DNA of 64,000 bases from Methanofollis fontis (GTDB lineage: Archaea; Halobacteriota; Methanomicrobia; Methanomicrobiales; Methanofollaceae), in the NCBI RefSeq assembly GCF_004297185.1, contig NZ_PGCL01000001.1:1-64000 (forward strand). The letters are read 5' to 3'. The position numbers and the translations under genes were made by a program. Of the stretch, positions 28,316-36,396 are shown one piece after another (position 1 is the stretch's first letter; each line of letters begins with the position of its first letter). Below the pieces are notes generated by a model. That model worked only from the letters and a program-made list of their open reading frames with translations, was not told where the DNA came from and searched no databases.

Positions 28316-28696
28316 ATGACAGCTTTGACACGGATCCTCATTATCGATGACTCATCGTTTCAGAGAAAGATCATCTCGACAATCCTTTCTGGCGATGGTC
28401 ATGAGACGATTTTTGCCCCTGACGGGACCGAAGGGCTCCGTCTGCTTGTCGATGCAGCGCCCGATCTCCTTGTGCTCGACCTCCTGATGCCCGGGGTGGA
28501 CGGACTCGAGGTGCTTCGCCTGATGCGGCAGGACAGCATCTGCACACCGGTAATCGTGCTCACCGCCGACATCCAGGATTCGACCCGAGAGCAGTGCAGC
28601 GCACTGGGAGCGAGAGCATTCATCAATAAACCGGTAAAACGGGATGAACTGCTGAGTGCTGTCAGAGAGGTTCTTGCCGAGGGAAAGGAGCAATGA
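28316..28696 (+). CDS. Response regulator receiver (CheY-like)
   Basis: 126 residues, a single receiver domain. Acidic pocket D11/D12 (IIDDSS), phosphorylation site D55 (LLVLDLLMPG), T83 (VLTAD) and K105 (NKPVK) are all present. With no output domain it should act by binding a partner when phosphorylated. ATG 28316 lies directly on its GGAG; TTG at 28325 with the same SD at 8 bases is an alternative start. It overlaps the CheC-like gene by 4 bases, so the pair is likely to act together. Confidence 0.93.
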   Translation: MTALTRILIIDDSSFQRKIISTILSGDGHETIFAPDGTEGLRLLVDAAPDLLVLDLLMPGVDGLEVLRLMRQDSICTPVIVLTADIQDSTREQCSALGARAFINKPVKRDELLSAVREVLAEGKEQ

Positions 28697-29295
28697 GCCT
28701 GAACAACGAAGATCTCGATGCCATCAGGGAGCTGGTGAATATCGGCGTCGGTCGTGCTGCCGCCATGCTGAACGAGATCACCTGCTCCCACATAATTCTC
28801 CATGTCCCCACGCTCCAGGTGATCAGGATCGACGAACTCGATGCCGCCTGCGGTCTCCCGGTGGAGGGGACCGCCGCAACGGTCAAGATCGATTTCAAGG
28901 GGTTTTTTACCGGCACCACCGCCCTCATCTTCCCGCCTGAGAGCGCCGCCGCCCTGGTGATGGCGATCACCGGGGAGAACGGAGATCAGCCAGAACTGGA
29001 TGCGATACGGATCGAGACCCTCACCGAGGTCGGCAACATCTTCATCAACGGGGTGATGGGATCGATCGGAAATGTGCTCGGTCAGCAGATCACCTACACC
29101 CCCCCCCTCTATGTGGAGGATTCGATCGCACAGATTGTCTGGAACGCCCGCTTTCATGCCGATGAGCGGGTGCTCCTGGCCAATACACGGTTTTTTGTCG
29201 AGGACATCAATGTCGAGGGCATTATCGCCATGATCCTTGAGATCGGATCCCTGGAAACCCTGCTGGAGAAGATCGCCGCCGTCAGGGGAGAATGA
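28693..29295 (+). CDS. cheC: CheC-like CheY-P phosphatase
   Basis: 200 residues with two CheC/CheX-type phosphatase centres. The first is D9-x3-E13-x2-N16 with P39 exactly 22 residues on; the second is E108-x3-E112-x2-N115 with P138 at the same spacing. Both should be active on a phosphorylated receiver, the obvious partner being the CheY-like protein encoded just upstream (4-base overlap). No cheA, cheB or receptor gene is in the window, so the pair may belong to a non-chemotactic pathway or to a distant che operon. Confidence 0.88.
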   Translation: MSLNNEDLDAIRELVNIGVGRAAAMLNEITCSHIILHVPTLQVIRIDELDAACGLPVEGTAATVKIDFKGFFTGTTALIFPPESAAALVMAITGENGDQPELDAIRIETLTEVGNIFINGVMGSIGNVLGQQITYTPPLYVEDSIAQIVWNARFHADERVLLANTRFFVEDINVEGIIAMILEIGSLETLLEKIAAVRGE

Positions 29296-29298
29296 ACA

Positions 29299-30048
29299 AT
29301 GACAGGGAAGACCTCAACTGGACCATGGCAGGGAATGGATTTCCTGCCGGCGGGCATCTGCATCATCGATGCAGGCTACGTGGTGAGGTACTGGAATGCC
29401 TGTCTGGAGGAATGGACCGGGATCACGGCCGAAGAGGTCATCGGGCAGCGGATCACCGAGCGCTTCCCTGCACTTGACCGGACGACGGTCATCTCACGAA
29501 TCGACCAGACGCTCAGGGGAGGGGCGCCCAGCGTTTTTTCTTCCCAGATCCACACCTTTGTCATACCCTCCTATCTGCAGGACGGCAGTGCGCGCGCTCA
29601 GCGCACCAGCCTCATCCCCCTTGCGACCGATATGGAGGGGCTGTATCATGCCATGTTCATCTGCGAGGATGTGAGCGCCCTGACAGAGCAGGTGAAGGCA
29701 TTCAGGGAGATGAGGAACAACACCCTCTACGAACTCGAAGAGCGGAAAAAAGCGGAGATGGAGATGAAGGACGCCTACGAGGATCTCCTGTCCTTCCTCC
29801 TTGAGTACCTCTCCGAACTCTCAGAAGGCGCCCGCAATGCCAGTGACGACCTGGATGCGGTTGTGAAGAGCATTGAGGCGGGTACAGCGGAAGATCAGGA
29901 CATCAGGACCTGCCTGCTCAGGGTGATGGACACCAGCACTTCACTCGAGAGGACACTCTCAGATCTCGCTGTTGCCGTCGCAGAAAGAAAAAAAGAGATT
30001 CCGGACGTTTTTAAGAAATCCCTTATCGAGCGCGGCTACACCAGTTGA
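29299..30048 (+). CDS. PAS-domain protein with coiled-coil tail
   Basis: 249 residues. A PAS fold occupies about 12-130 (PAGICIIDAGYVVRYWNACL, followed by EEWTGITAEEVIGQ). A long charged helix, about 133-240, includes ELEERKKAEMEMKDAYEDLL and is probably a coiled coil. There is no kinase, GGDEF or DNA-binding domain. ATG 29299 has GGGGAG at 8 bases and starts four bases after the cheC stop, so it is the third gene of the receiver-phosphatase operon and may feed a signal to it. Confidence 0.8.
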   Translation: MTGKTSTGPWQGMDFLPAGICIIDAGYVVRYWNACLEEWTGITAEEVIGQRITERFPALDRTTVISRIDQTLRGGAPSVFSSQIHTFVIPSYLQDGSARAQRTSLIPLATDMEGLYHAMFICEDVSALTEQVKAFREMRNNTLYELEERKKAEMEMKDAYEDLLSFLLEYLSELSEGARNASDDLDAVVKSIEAGTAEDQDIRTCLLRVMDTSTSLERTLSDLAVAVAERKKEIPDVFKKSLIERGYTS

Positions 30049-30163
30049 AGGCGCCCATCCACCTGCAGGATCGAGATCTGTCCTGAACAGGCGCCTTCTC
30101 TCTTCTCTTCATCATCATGGAATGGAGAATCCCGGGCGGAGGGGGACCGGGAGAGAAAATATA

Positions 30164-31291
30164 TCAGACCCATCCGATTCCGGTCATCAGGAGGGCGAAG
30201 AGGACGAGGTCATAGGTGGCATGGGTAATGGCGCACACCGTGGTATTGGTCCTCAATCTGAGCACGGCAAACACGCATCCTGCAAGCAGCACCGAGAGCA
30301 CGCCGTCCCATGCATACTGGTAGGCATGGAGCGATGCAAAGACGGCGACCGAGAAGGCGATCCCGAACCTTGGTTGCAACAGTCCCCGGATCGCCAGTTC
30401 TTCCCCCACGCCCGCGACGATCGCCGCTACCACGGCGGCGGCGGGGGTGAGATAGGCGGCGAAGAGAGAGCGCATGTAGTCCTGATCGGTGACGCCCCAT
30501 CCGAGATGCATCCAGAGACCGATGATGGCATGATCGACCACCCAGAAGATGCCGACGAGCGCCACCCCCGCACCAAGGGCGAACAGCACCTCCCTCCGGT
30601 CCGGCACCACCACACCGAGGCGATCGAGCACCTCAGAAAGCGTCCGGCGCACCAGGAGGCCGGCGGCAAGAAAGACACCGGCAACTGTCCATAATAACCC
30701 ATAAAAGTCCGTTTTTGCAGCCTCTGCCGGGGTGATTGGAGCGAGGACAAAGTCCGGGTTCGCCATCAGGTCAACGAGTGGGGCGTGACCCAGGACGGTA
30801 AGCGGGATGAGCGGAAAGAGGGTCAGGGCGCCGATGACCACGAGCCCGATAGTGTGAACAAAATTGTCGGGATCGATCGGGATATGCCGGGCGAGACGGG
30901 AGCGAACACGCCGGGAAAAGCCGAGGCAGCAGATGAGGAACGCTCCAGAACAGAGGAGCATAGATACGAAGAACGTCACCACCATCCGGGCGGGAGGATT
31001 ATCCAGATCGGTGGTGAAAAACCATGGCGCCAGCGAGAGCATCCACGAGAGGGCGGCAAGAGAGAGGATCAGGACGACGGCAAGGGTGACAACCAACGGC
31101 TTCAGGCGCGGTCGCAGAATTGCCAGGTGGGCGAGCAGGGCGAGCAGGACAATCGGGGCAACCTCCGCCCCGGTCGAGAAAAACAGCCCGATTTCACTCT
31201 GCGGGTCACCGGAGAAGGCGACGGCGATCGCCGCCGCCCCGGCAAGTATGGCGCCAAGGATCAGCAGGGGGTGATAGGAGGTCCGGTCCAT
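30164..31291 (-). CDS. CPBP-family intramembrane metalloprotease
   Basis: 375 residues, about nine membrane segments. The C-terminal CPBP (CAAX protease/Abi) domain has all expected motifs: EELAIR (E297, E298, R302), FASLH (H322) and THATYD (H357, D361). Such proteins are glutamate-type membrane proteases or scaffolds involved in protein processing or immunity to peptides. The N-terminal half adds an extra multi-helix membrane domain. It stands alone between an unrelated convergent operon and endonuclease IV. Confidence 0.88.
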   Translation of the reverse strand: MDRTSYHPLLILGAILAGAAAIAVAFSGDPQSEIGLFFSTGAEVAPIVLLALLAHLAILRPRLKPLVVTLAVVLILSLAALSWMLSLAPWFFTTDLDNPPARMVVTFFVSMLLCSGAFLICCLGFSRRVRSRLARHIPIDPDNFVHTIGLVVIGALTLFPLIPLTVLGHAPLVDLMANPDFVLAPITPAEAAKTDFYGLLWTVAGVFLAAGLLVRRTLSEVLDRLGVVVPDRREVLFALGAGVALVGIFWVVDHAIIGLWMHLGWGVTDQDYMRSLFAAYLTPAAAVVAAIVAGVGEELAIRGLLQPRFGIAFSVAVFASLHAYQYAWDGVLSVLLAGCVFAVLRLRTNTTVCAITHATYDLVLFALLMTGIGWV

Positions 31292-31419
31292 GATTTCGGC
31301 CTATGGGGGGTGGTTTGTCGGGAGGCGATAAAAACAAGAGGGGAGGGGGCGGACTCTGAAAAACGGGGAATCAGACATCATTGAGAACAGTTTTTCCGTC
31401 CGGCACGTATCCAGGTGCG

Positions 31420-31439
31420 GGGAGGGGGGTTCCCCTCCC
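31420..31439. repeat. Perfect hairpin, 8-bp stem
   Basis: GGGAGGGG at 31420-31427 and CCCCTCCC at 31432-31439 are separated by GGTT. It lies in the 284-base gap downstream of the leftward endonuclease gene and before the leftward protease gene. No T run follows it on either strand, so it is not a typical archaeal terminator; it could stabilise an mRNA 3' end. The rest of the gap holds only three short GGGATAA-type direct repeats at 31534-31560. Confidence 0.6.
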
Positions 31440-31575
31440 TGAAAGGATCTTCCACACAGCCGGAGCATAGGACCAGCCCCAGAACACGGAGGATAGGAAG
31501 GGAAGAGATTGCAATCGTGCGATATCAGCAGAAAGAGGGATAAGAGGGATAAAAGGGATCAAAATCAGGTGGCGT

Positions 31576-32418
31576 TCACTCCCCGGCCAGTTCCCTGAGG
31601 CGACAGATGTTTCCGGCGTCGTTTCGGATTTCATCCACCGGCGTCTCGCAGATCAGGGGGAGGCGCCGGATCGTTGGAACGGCGAGAAACGCCGCAAACC
31701 CCTCCTCGCCGATCTCGCCGAGGCCGATGTGCTGGTGACGGTCGAGGTGCGACCCGAGCGTCCCCCTGCAGTCGTTGCAGTGGATGACACGGAGACGATC
31801 GAGACCGATCGCTCCGTCGAAGAGTTCGAGACTCTCTCCGACTGCCCCTTCGTCCCTGAGGTCATATCCGGCGGCGAAGGCATGGCAGGTGTCAAAACAG
31901 ACTGCCGTGCGTTCTTCGGGCAGGGCGTCCAGAATCAGGGCAATCTCCTCAAATGTGCCCCCGAGACTGTTCTTTGTGCCGGCGGTGTTCTCCAGGAGGA
32001 GGCAGACTTCGCCCGGTGTGTCGTCGAACGCCCGCAGAATCCCGTCGATCAGGCGCCTCCTTCCCCCCTCGATCCCGGTGCCGAGATGGCTCCCGAGGTG
32101 CATCACCAGATGGGGGATGCCCAGGGCAGAGCACCGCTCCAGTTCTGCGATGAGGGTGGCGACCGATTTCTCATAGACCTCCTCTTTTGGCGAGGCGAGG
32201 TTCGGGAGATAGGGCATGTGGTCCACCACCGGATAGAGGCCCGATGCCGCAAGGCGTCCTCTGAACCCCTCGATATCGGCGTCGGTGAGGTCCTTGAACC
32301 CCCAGCCGCGGGGATTTCTGGAGAAGATCTGGAAGCAGTCGCATCCCCGCTCCTCCGCCCTCACCACGGCGTTCGCGAGCGAACCGGCGATCGAGACATG
32401 GCACCCGGCACGGATCAT
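31576..32418 (-). CDS. nfo: Endonuclease IV (AP endonuclease)
   Basis: 280 residues, TIM barrel with three zinc ions. Metal-ligand motifs visible are the GCHVSIAGSL start, VMHLGSHLG, LLLENTAGTK, VCFDTCHAFAAGYD, IHCNDCRGTLGS...DRHQHIG and the late ICETP. It cleaves the phosphodiester backbone 5' of abasic sites in base-excision repair. ATG 32418 matches the family N-terminus; ATG 32445 adds nine residues and neither has a strong SD. Alone as a repair gene, divergent from the VOC gene. Confidence 0.95.
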   Translation of the reverse strand: MIRAGCHVSIAGSLANAVVRAEERGCDCFQIFSRNPRGWGFKDLTDADIEGFRGRLAASGLYPVVDHMPYLPNLASPKEEVYEKSVATLIAELERCSALGIPHLVMHLGSHLGTGIEGGRRRLIDGILRAFDDTPGEVCLLLENTAGTKNSLGGTFEEIALILDALPEERTAVCFDTCHAFAAGYDLRDEGAVGESLELFDGAIGLDRLRVIHCNDCRGTLGSHLDRHQHIGLGEIGEEGFAAFLAVPTIRRLPLICETPVDEIRNDAGNICRLRELAGE

Positions 32419-32566
32419 GGATGAGCATAGGGCGGCAGCACGCATCAGGGTGACGGAGATGGCGTGAAGATGGAGGAGTTGATCGGCAGGAACTCCAGAC
32501 CCCTATCCTCCCGGTCATCCAAACCATTAAACGACCGGCCGCACCTGTTCTCCTCCGGTGAATATC

Positions 32567-32938
32567 ATGGCGACGATCGTGCATTTTGACCTGCCTGCAG
32601 AAGACCTCGAACGTGCGAAGACCTTCTACTCCACCCTTTTCGGGTGGAAGTTCGAACTGCCCCCGGGCTGGACGGACTATTACCTGATCTCCACCACCGC
32701 CGAAGACGGTTCCCCCGGCATCGGCGGCGGCATGGGCACGCGGGGAGCGCCGGATCAACAGATCACCAACTATGTCGGGGTACCGTCCATCGACGCCACC
32801 CTGGTCGACGTGGACCGCCTCGGCGGAAAGGTGCTCCTCCCGAAAACCGCCGTGCAAAAATTCGGATATCTGGCCGTTTGCCAGGATACCGAGGGGAACA
32901 CATTCGGGCTCTGGGAAGAGGATCCAGAAGCGGAGTGA
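32567..32938 (+). CDS. VOC-family (glyoxalase/dioxygenase-like) protein
   Basis: 123 residues, two beta-alpha-beta-beta-beta modules. IVHFDLPAEDLERAKTFYST, followed by LFGWKFE, is the usual opening, and GYLAVCQDTEGNTFGLWEED is the usual closing with a Glu metal ligand. Members bind small molecules or metal-dependent substrates; this short stand-alone type is mostly uncharacterised. The ATG at 32567 has GGTGA five bases upstream and is preferred over GTG 32558. No neighbouring gene suggests a substrate. Confidence 0.85.
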   Translation: MATIVHFDLPAEDLERAKTFYSTLFGWKFELPPGWTDYYLISTTAEDGSPGIGGGMGTRGAPDQQITNYVGVPSIDATLVDVDRLGGKVLLPKTAVQKFGYLAVCQDTEGNTFGLWEEDPEAE

Positions 32939-32971
32939 TACACAGGGAGAGAAAAACGGAGGAGGCGCTCC

Positions 32972-33922
32972 TCAGCGCATCCGACTGAGCACCGCCTCAC
33001 CCACCTGCACGGTCGAGGCGGCGCCGCCGAGATCGGGCGTCCGCACCCCCGCGGCACAGGCGGCATCCACCGCCGCATCCACCGCCGCCGCCTCGTCCGC
33101 ATGTCCGACATGGGCGAGGAGCATGGCGGCAGAGCGGATCGCCGCCACCGGATTCGCAATTCCCCGCCCGGCGATGTCAGGGGCGCTCCCGTGGACCGGT
33201 TCAAAAAAGGCATGGGAATCGCCGACGTTTGCCGAGGGGAGGAGGCCGAGTCCGCCGACCAGATAGGCGGCGGCGTCGGAGATGATGTCGCCGAAGATGT
33301 TCGTGGTCACCACCACATTATAGCGGGACGGGTGCATGAGGAGGTCGAGACAGAGGGCGTCGATATATTTCTCTTCCCAGCGCACACCGGCGGATTCTGC
33401 CTCCTCGATCGCACACCGGCGGAAGAGGACGTCGGACTTGATCACATTCGCCTTGGTGCCGATCGTCATCAGCCCGTTTTCTGCCAGGGCCGCGGCATAT
33501 CGGGCGATCCGTCGGCTTCCCCCATCGGTGACCACCCGCAGGGTGCAGGCGCTCCCGGGCAGCGCCCACTCGATCCCGGAGTAGAGCCCCTCGGTGTTCT
33601 CCCGCACGATGGTGACCGAGAATCCCGGTCCGCGGACCGGTCTCACGTTTGCATAGAGGTCGAGATCTTTTCTGATCTGCAGGAGCACGCTCCGGTAGTC
33701 GGGGTCAGGCGGGGTGGTCACCGCCCCGAAGAGGATGGCATCCGCCTCACGGAGGGCGTCCATCTCCCCGGATCCGATGGCGGCGCCACAGCGCTCCCAG
33801 CGGCCGAACCCCACCTCGACAGGGTAATAGTCCCAGTCAGGGTGGAGGTGGCGGAGCACGGACTCGGCGACCGGCACCACCTCCCGCCCGATGCCGTCAC
33901 CCGGAACGACGGCGATCTTCAT
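32972..33922 (-). CDS. aksF: Isocitrate/isopropylmalate dehydrogenase family, probably homoisocitrate dehydrogenase AksF
   Basis: 316 residues. It has VVPGDGIGREVVP, the metal-site region VVTTNIFGDIISD, RENTEGLYSGIEW and EPVHGSAPDIAGRG. It oxidises and decarboxylates (homo)n-isocitrate to the next longer 2-oxoacid with NAD(P), the third step of each elongation round leading to 2-oxosuberate for coenzyme B. Assignment to AksF over LeuB rests on the adjacent aksA/D/E genes. ATG 33922 follows GGAGGGAGC; it overlaps the unknown gene by 26 bases. Last gene of the leftward operon. Confidence 0.85.
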   Translation of the reverse strand: MKIAVVPGDGIGREVVPVAESVLRHLHPDWDYYPVEVGFGRWERCGAAIGSGEMDALREADAILFGAVTTPPDPDYRSVLLQIRKDLDLYANVRPVRGPGFSVTIVRENTEGLYSGIEWALPGSACTLRVVTDGGSRRIARYAAALAENGLMTIGTKANVIKSDVLFRRCAIEEAESAGVRWEEKYIDALCLDLLMHPSRYNVVVTTNIFGDIISDAAAYLVGGLGLLPSANVGDSHAFFEPVHGSAPDIAGRGIANPVAAIRSAAMLLAHVGHADEAAAVDAAVDAACAAGVRTPDLGGAASTVQVGEAVLSRMR

Positions 33923-34715
33923 GCTCCCTCCATGCCGACACCGCCGCCCGCAGCACCGTGTCGATCGTGTGCGGGGAGGCGCCCCAGTGGACCACTCCCC
34001 CCAGTTTCCCGTTCCAGACACCCACACCCTCCCGGTCGGCGCGGCAGCAGCGGGCGATGAAGGGTTCCTCCGCCACCTGCGTCAGGGGGCAGATCTCATC
34101 AACCACGATCGACCCCCCGTAGTTCTCAGAACAGAACTGGCGGGCGGTGAGGCATCCGGCCACCCGCTCAGTGCCATCAAGGGGATCGGAATCGAGGGTA
34201 CGCTCAAACCCACCCGCCCTGCACGGGTAGACTTCTGCCGCCGTATCCCTGATATCCCTGAGATGGTACTCGAAACGGACGCCAAGGTCGCCGAAGAGCC
34301 CGACCGATTCGAGCTCCTCCAGGATCGCCGCCAGGTGCGGACGGGGCGGTACGATGTCATAGACGTGCACGGTCAGGAGATCCCCGGGTTCGGGGTCGAT
34401 CACAAACGTCTTTGAGTCATCAGGGCTCCGGAAGATAGTGCACCGGTGCCCTCCCTCGCGTGCCAGCCGGATCAACAATGCACGGTCGCCGAAATTCACC
34501 GGATCTGGCCAGACAAGGGTCTCGTCCGGGGTGGCGAGCACCTCCTCGTCCAGGACCTTGCGCATCAGTCCGTTTCCGTCTGACAGGCGGACGGCACGGA
34601 TCTCCGACCCCTCCGGGGTCTCCCGGATCAGCCACCTGGAGAGGAAATAGATACGGTCACCGAGGGGATGCCCGGCGGCGATCCCCACATACTTGCACTC
34701 CTCAGGAAAGATCAT
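33897..34715 (-). CDS. Unknown protein in the coenzyme B operon
   Basis: 272 residues, soluble, no signal peptide or membrane segment, no family I can name. Notable features are a central acidic/proline region (VYDIVPPRPHLAAIL), ERVAGCLTARQFCSENYGGS, DEICPLTQVAEEPFIARCC with several Cys, and VVHWGASPHTIDTVLRAAVSAW near the end. It overlaps aksE by 4 bases and aksF by 26, so it is translated together with both. A role in coenzyme B synthesis or its regulation is inferred from position only. Confidence 0.7.
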   Translation of the reverse strand: MIFPEECKYVGIAAGHPLGDRIYFLSRWLIRETPEGSEIRAVRLSDGNGLMRKVLDEEVLATPDETLVWPDPVNFGDRALLIRLAREGGHRCTIFRSPDDSKTFVIDPEPGDLLTVHVYDIVPPRPHLAAILEELESVGLFGDLGVRFEYHLRDIRDTAAEVYPCRAGGFERTLDSDPLDGTERVAGCLTARQFCSENYGGSIVVDEICPLTQVAEEPFIARCCRADREGVGVWNGKLGGVVHWGASPHTIDTVLRAAVSAWREHEDRRRSG

Positions 34716-35185
34716 TCACGTCCTCCGCTCAGGTAGGCAACGAGGCCGCCGGCAGCAAGGATCGCCCGCATCCGGGCCGAGAGAGGGGCCACCGGGCGGC
34801 GTTCGCCACCGGCCTTGATCCAGCCCTCCTCCAGGTCAAATCTGACCATTTCATCCTCCTTGCATCCTGCCTCGCAGACCAGCACCGGCAGACCAATATT
34901 GACGGCATTGCGATAAAAGATTCTGGCAAAGGAGGGTGCGGCCACGGCGACGACGCCCGCCTCCTTCAGCGCCACCACCGCCTGCTCCCGCGACGACCCG
35001 CAACCGAAGTTCTTCCCTGCCATGATCACCGCACCCCGCAGGCGGGGCGCAAGGCCGGGGTCGAGGTCCTCGAATACATGCCCGGCCCAGACCGAACGGT
35101 CCTTTGTGCGGAGATAGCGTCCTGCGATGATGAGGTCGGTGTCGATATCGGTCCCCAGACAGACCGCATGCCCCTCCCCCCTCAC
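34712..35185 (-). CDS. aksE: Homoaconitase small subunit AksE
   Basis: 157 residues, the swivel domain of aconitase-family enzymes. GTDIDTDLIIAGRYLRT gives the substrate loop YLRT at 24-27; the Arg is the signature associated with homoaconitase, as opposed to isopropylmalate isomerase (usually YLVx). FGCGSSREQA is the conserved small-subunit motif. The GTG at 35185 has GGAGGGGTG just upstream and overlaps the large-subunit stop; longer upstream frames are out-of-family. Works with AksD to isomerise homocitrate and its longer homologues. Confidence 0.9.
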   Translation of the reverse strand: MRGEGHAVCLGTDIDTDLIIAGRYLRTKDRSVWAGHVFEDLDPGLAPRLRGAVIMAGKNFGCGSSREQAVVALKEAGVVAVAAPSFARIFYRNAVNIGLPVLVCEAGCKEDEMVRFDLEEGWIKAGGERRPVAPLSARMRAILAAGGLVAYLSGGRE

Positions 35186-36396
35186 TGGCACCCCTCCGGG
35201 GAGCAGATTGCACCGGCGAGCGCCGTCGCCGCCGCTGTCGAGGGGGAGGCGAGATAGATCTCCCCGCCGACGCCCATCCGGTTCCGGAAATTCCGGTTCG
35301 CCGTCGAGAGGCAGACCTCGCCCTCGCCGATCACCCCCATGTGCGCCCCCAGGCACGGACCGCACCCCGGCGTGGCAACGGCGCACCCGGCCTCCACCAG
35401 ATCGGAGAGCACGCCTGTCGCCGCCGCACGCAGGAGCACGGCGCGGGAGGCCGGGACGACGACGGTACGCACCGCCACCGTCTTTCCCCGGACGATCGCC
35501 GCAAACCGTTCGAGGTCCTGGTAGCGCCCGCCTGTGCAGGTGCCGAGGAATACCTGATCCACAGAAAGCCCCTCCTTTTCTGCAACCGGACAGACCGTGT
35601 CCACGCGGGGCGGCAGGGCAAGGAGCGGTTCCTGGGCAGAGAGGTCGATGCTGATCTCCGCGGAATACCTTTGCGTCCCCCCCGGCTGGAGGGGGGTGTC
35701 GAGGCCGAAGGAGGCAAGATATGCACGCGTCACCGCATCAGAACGGAACATGCCGGTCTTCGCCCCGGTCTCCACTGCCATATTGCAGAGGGTGAGGCGG
35801 TCGGCGATCGAGAGGGAGGCGGCACCCTCTCCGGCAAACTCCAGGGCGCGGTAGGTGGCGCCGTCCATGCCCAGGGCGCCCACGACGGCGAGGGCGACAT
35901 CCTTCGCCTCGGCACCGCCCGAGAGTTCACCCTCGAAGAGCACTCCCGTGGTCTCGGGCACCAGGAACCAGGTCTCCCCGGTGGCCCAGATGCCCGCCAT
36001 ATCGGTCGCACCGACCCCGGTCGCAAACGCTCCGAACGCTCCGAGCGTGCAGGTGTGAGAGTCGGCGCCCACGATCACCTCGCCGGGCAGGGCGCGCCCC
36101 TCGGCCATCACCTGGTGGCAGACGCCCGAACCCACGTCATGGAACTGCATGCCGGTCCGGCGTGCAAACGCCCGGAGCTCATGCTGCAGGTCGGCGGTGA
36201 CCGAGGTGTTCGCCGGCACGATATGATCGAATATAAGGTACTTCCGATCCGGGTCGGTGAACCTGCCGGTGCCGATCTCCTCCCATGCCGCACGGGCCAG
36301 CACTCCGGTGCCGTCGTGCACATAGGCGCGGTCGACAGGGCGGTCCACATAGGATCCGGCAGGAGCACCCAGGATCTCCTCGGAGAGGGTGTTCAC
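35182..36396 (-). CDS. aksD: Homoaconitase large subunit AksD
   Basis: 404 residues. This is an aconitase/isopropylmalate-isomerase large subunit with [4Fe-4S]-binding Cys in FLGTCTGGRYQDL and TPGCGPCLGAHMG, plus VGADSHTCTLGAFGAFATGVG and the terminal NRNFRNRMG. It dehydrates and rehydrates homocitrate, (homo)2- and (homo)3-citrate in coenzyme B chain elongation. GTG 36396 is preceded by GGGAGGGGGGGC; its upstream overlap with aksA is 4 bases. The neighbours (aksA, aksE, aksF) decide between the leucine and coenzyme B pathways. Confidence 0.9.
   Translation of the reverse strand: MNTLSEEILGAPAGSYVDRPVDRAYVHDGTGVLARAAWEEIGTGRFTDPDRKYLIFDHIVPANTSVTADLQHELRAFARRTGMQFHDVGSGVCHQVMAEGRALPGEVIVGADSHTCTLGAFGAFATGVGATDMAGIWATGETWFLVPETTGVLFEGELSGGAEAKDVALAVVGALGMDGATYRALEFAGEGAASLSIADRLTLCNMAVETGAKTGMFRSDAVTRAYLASFGLDTPLQPGGTQRYSAEISIDLSAQEPLLALPPRVDTVCPVAEKEGLSVDQVFLGTCTGGRYQDLERFAAIVRGKTVAVRTVVVPASRAVLLRAAATGVLSDLVEAGCAVATPGCGPCLGAHMGVIGEGEVCLSTANRNFRNRMGVGGEIYLASPSTAAATALAGAICSPEGCQ

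Noticed and set aside
31534-31560. Three 9-base direct repeats (GAGGGATAA-like)
   Set aside because: Too short and too few for CRISPR or a replication origin; treated as chance or minor regulatory sequence.
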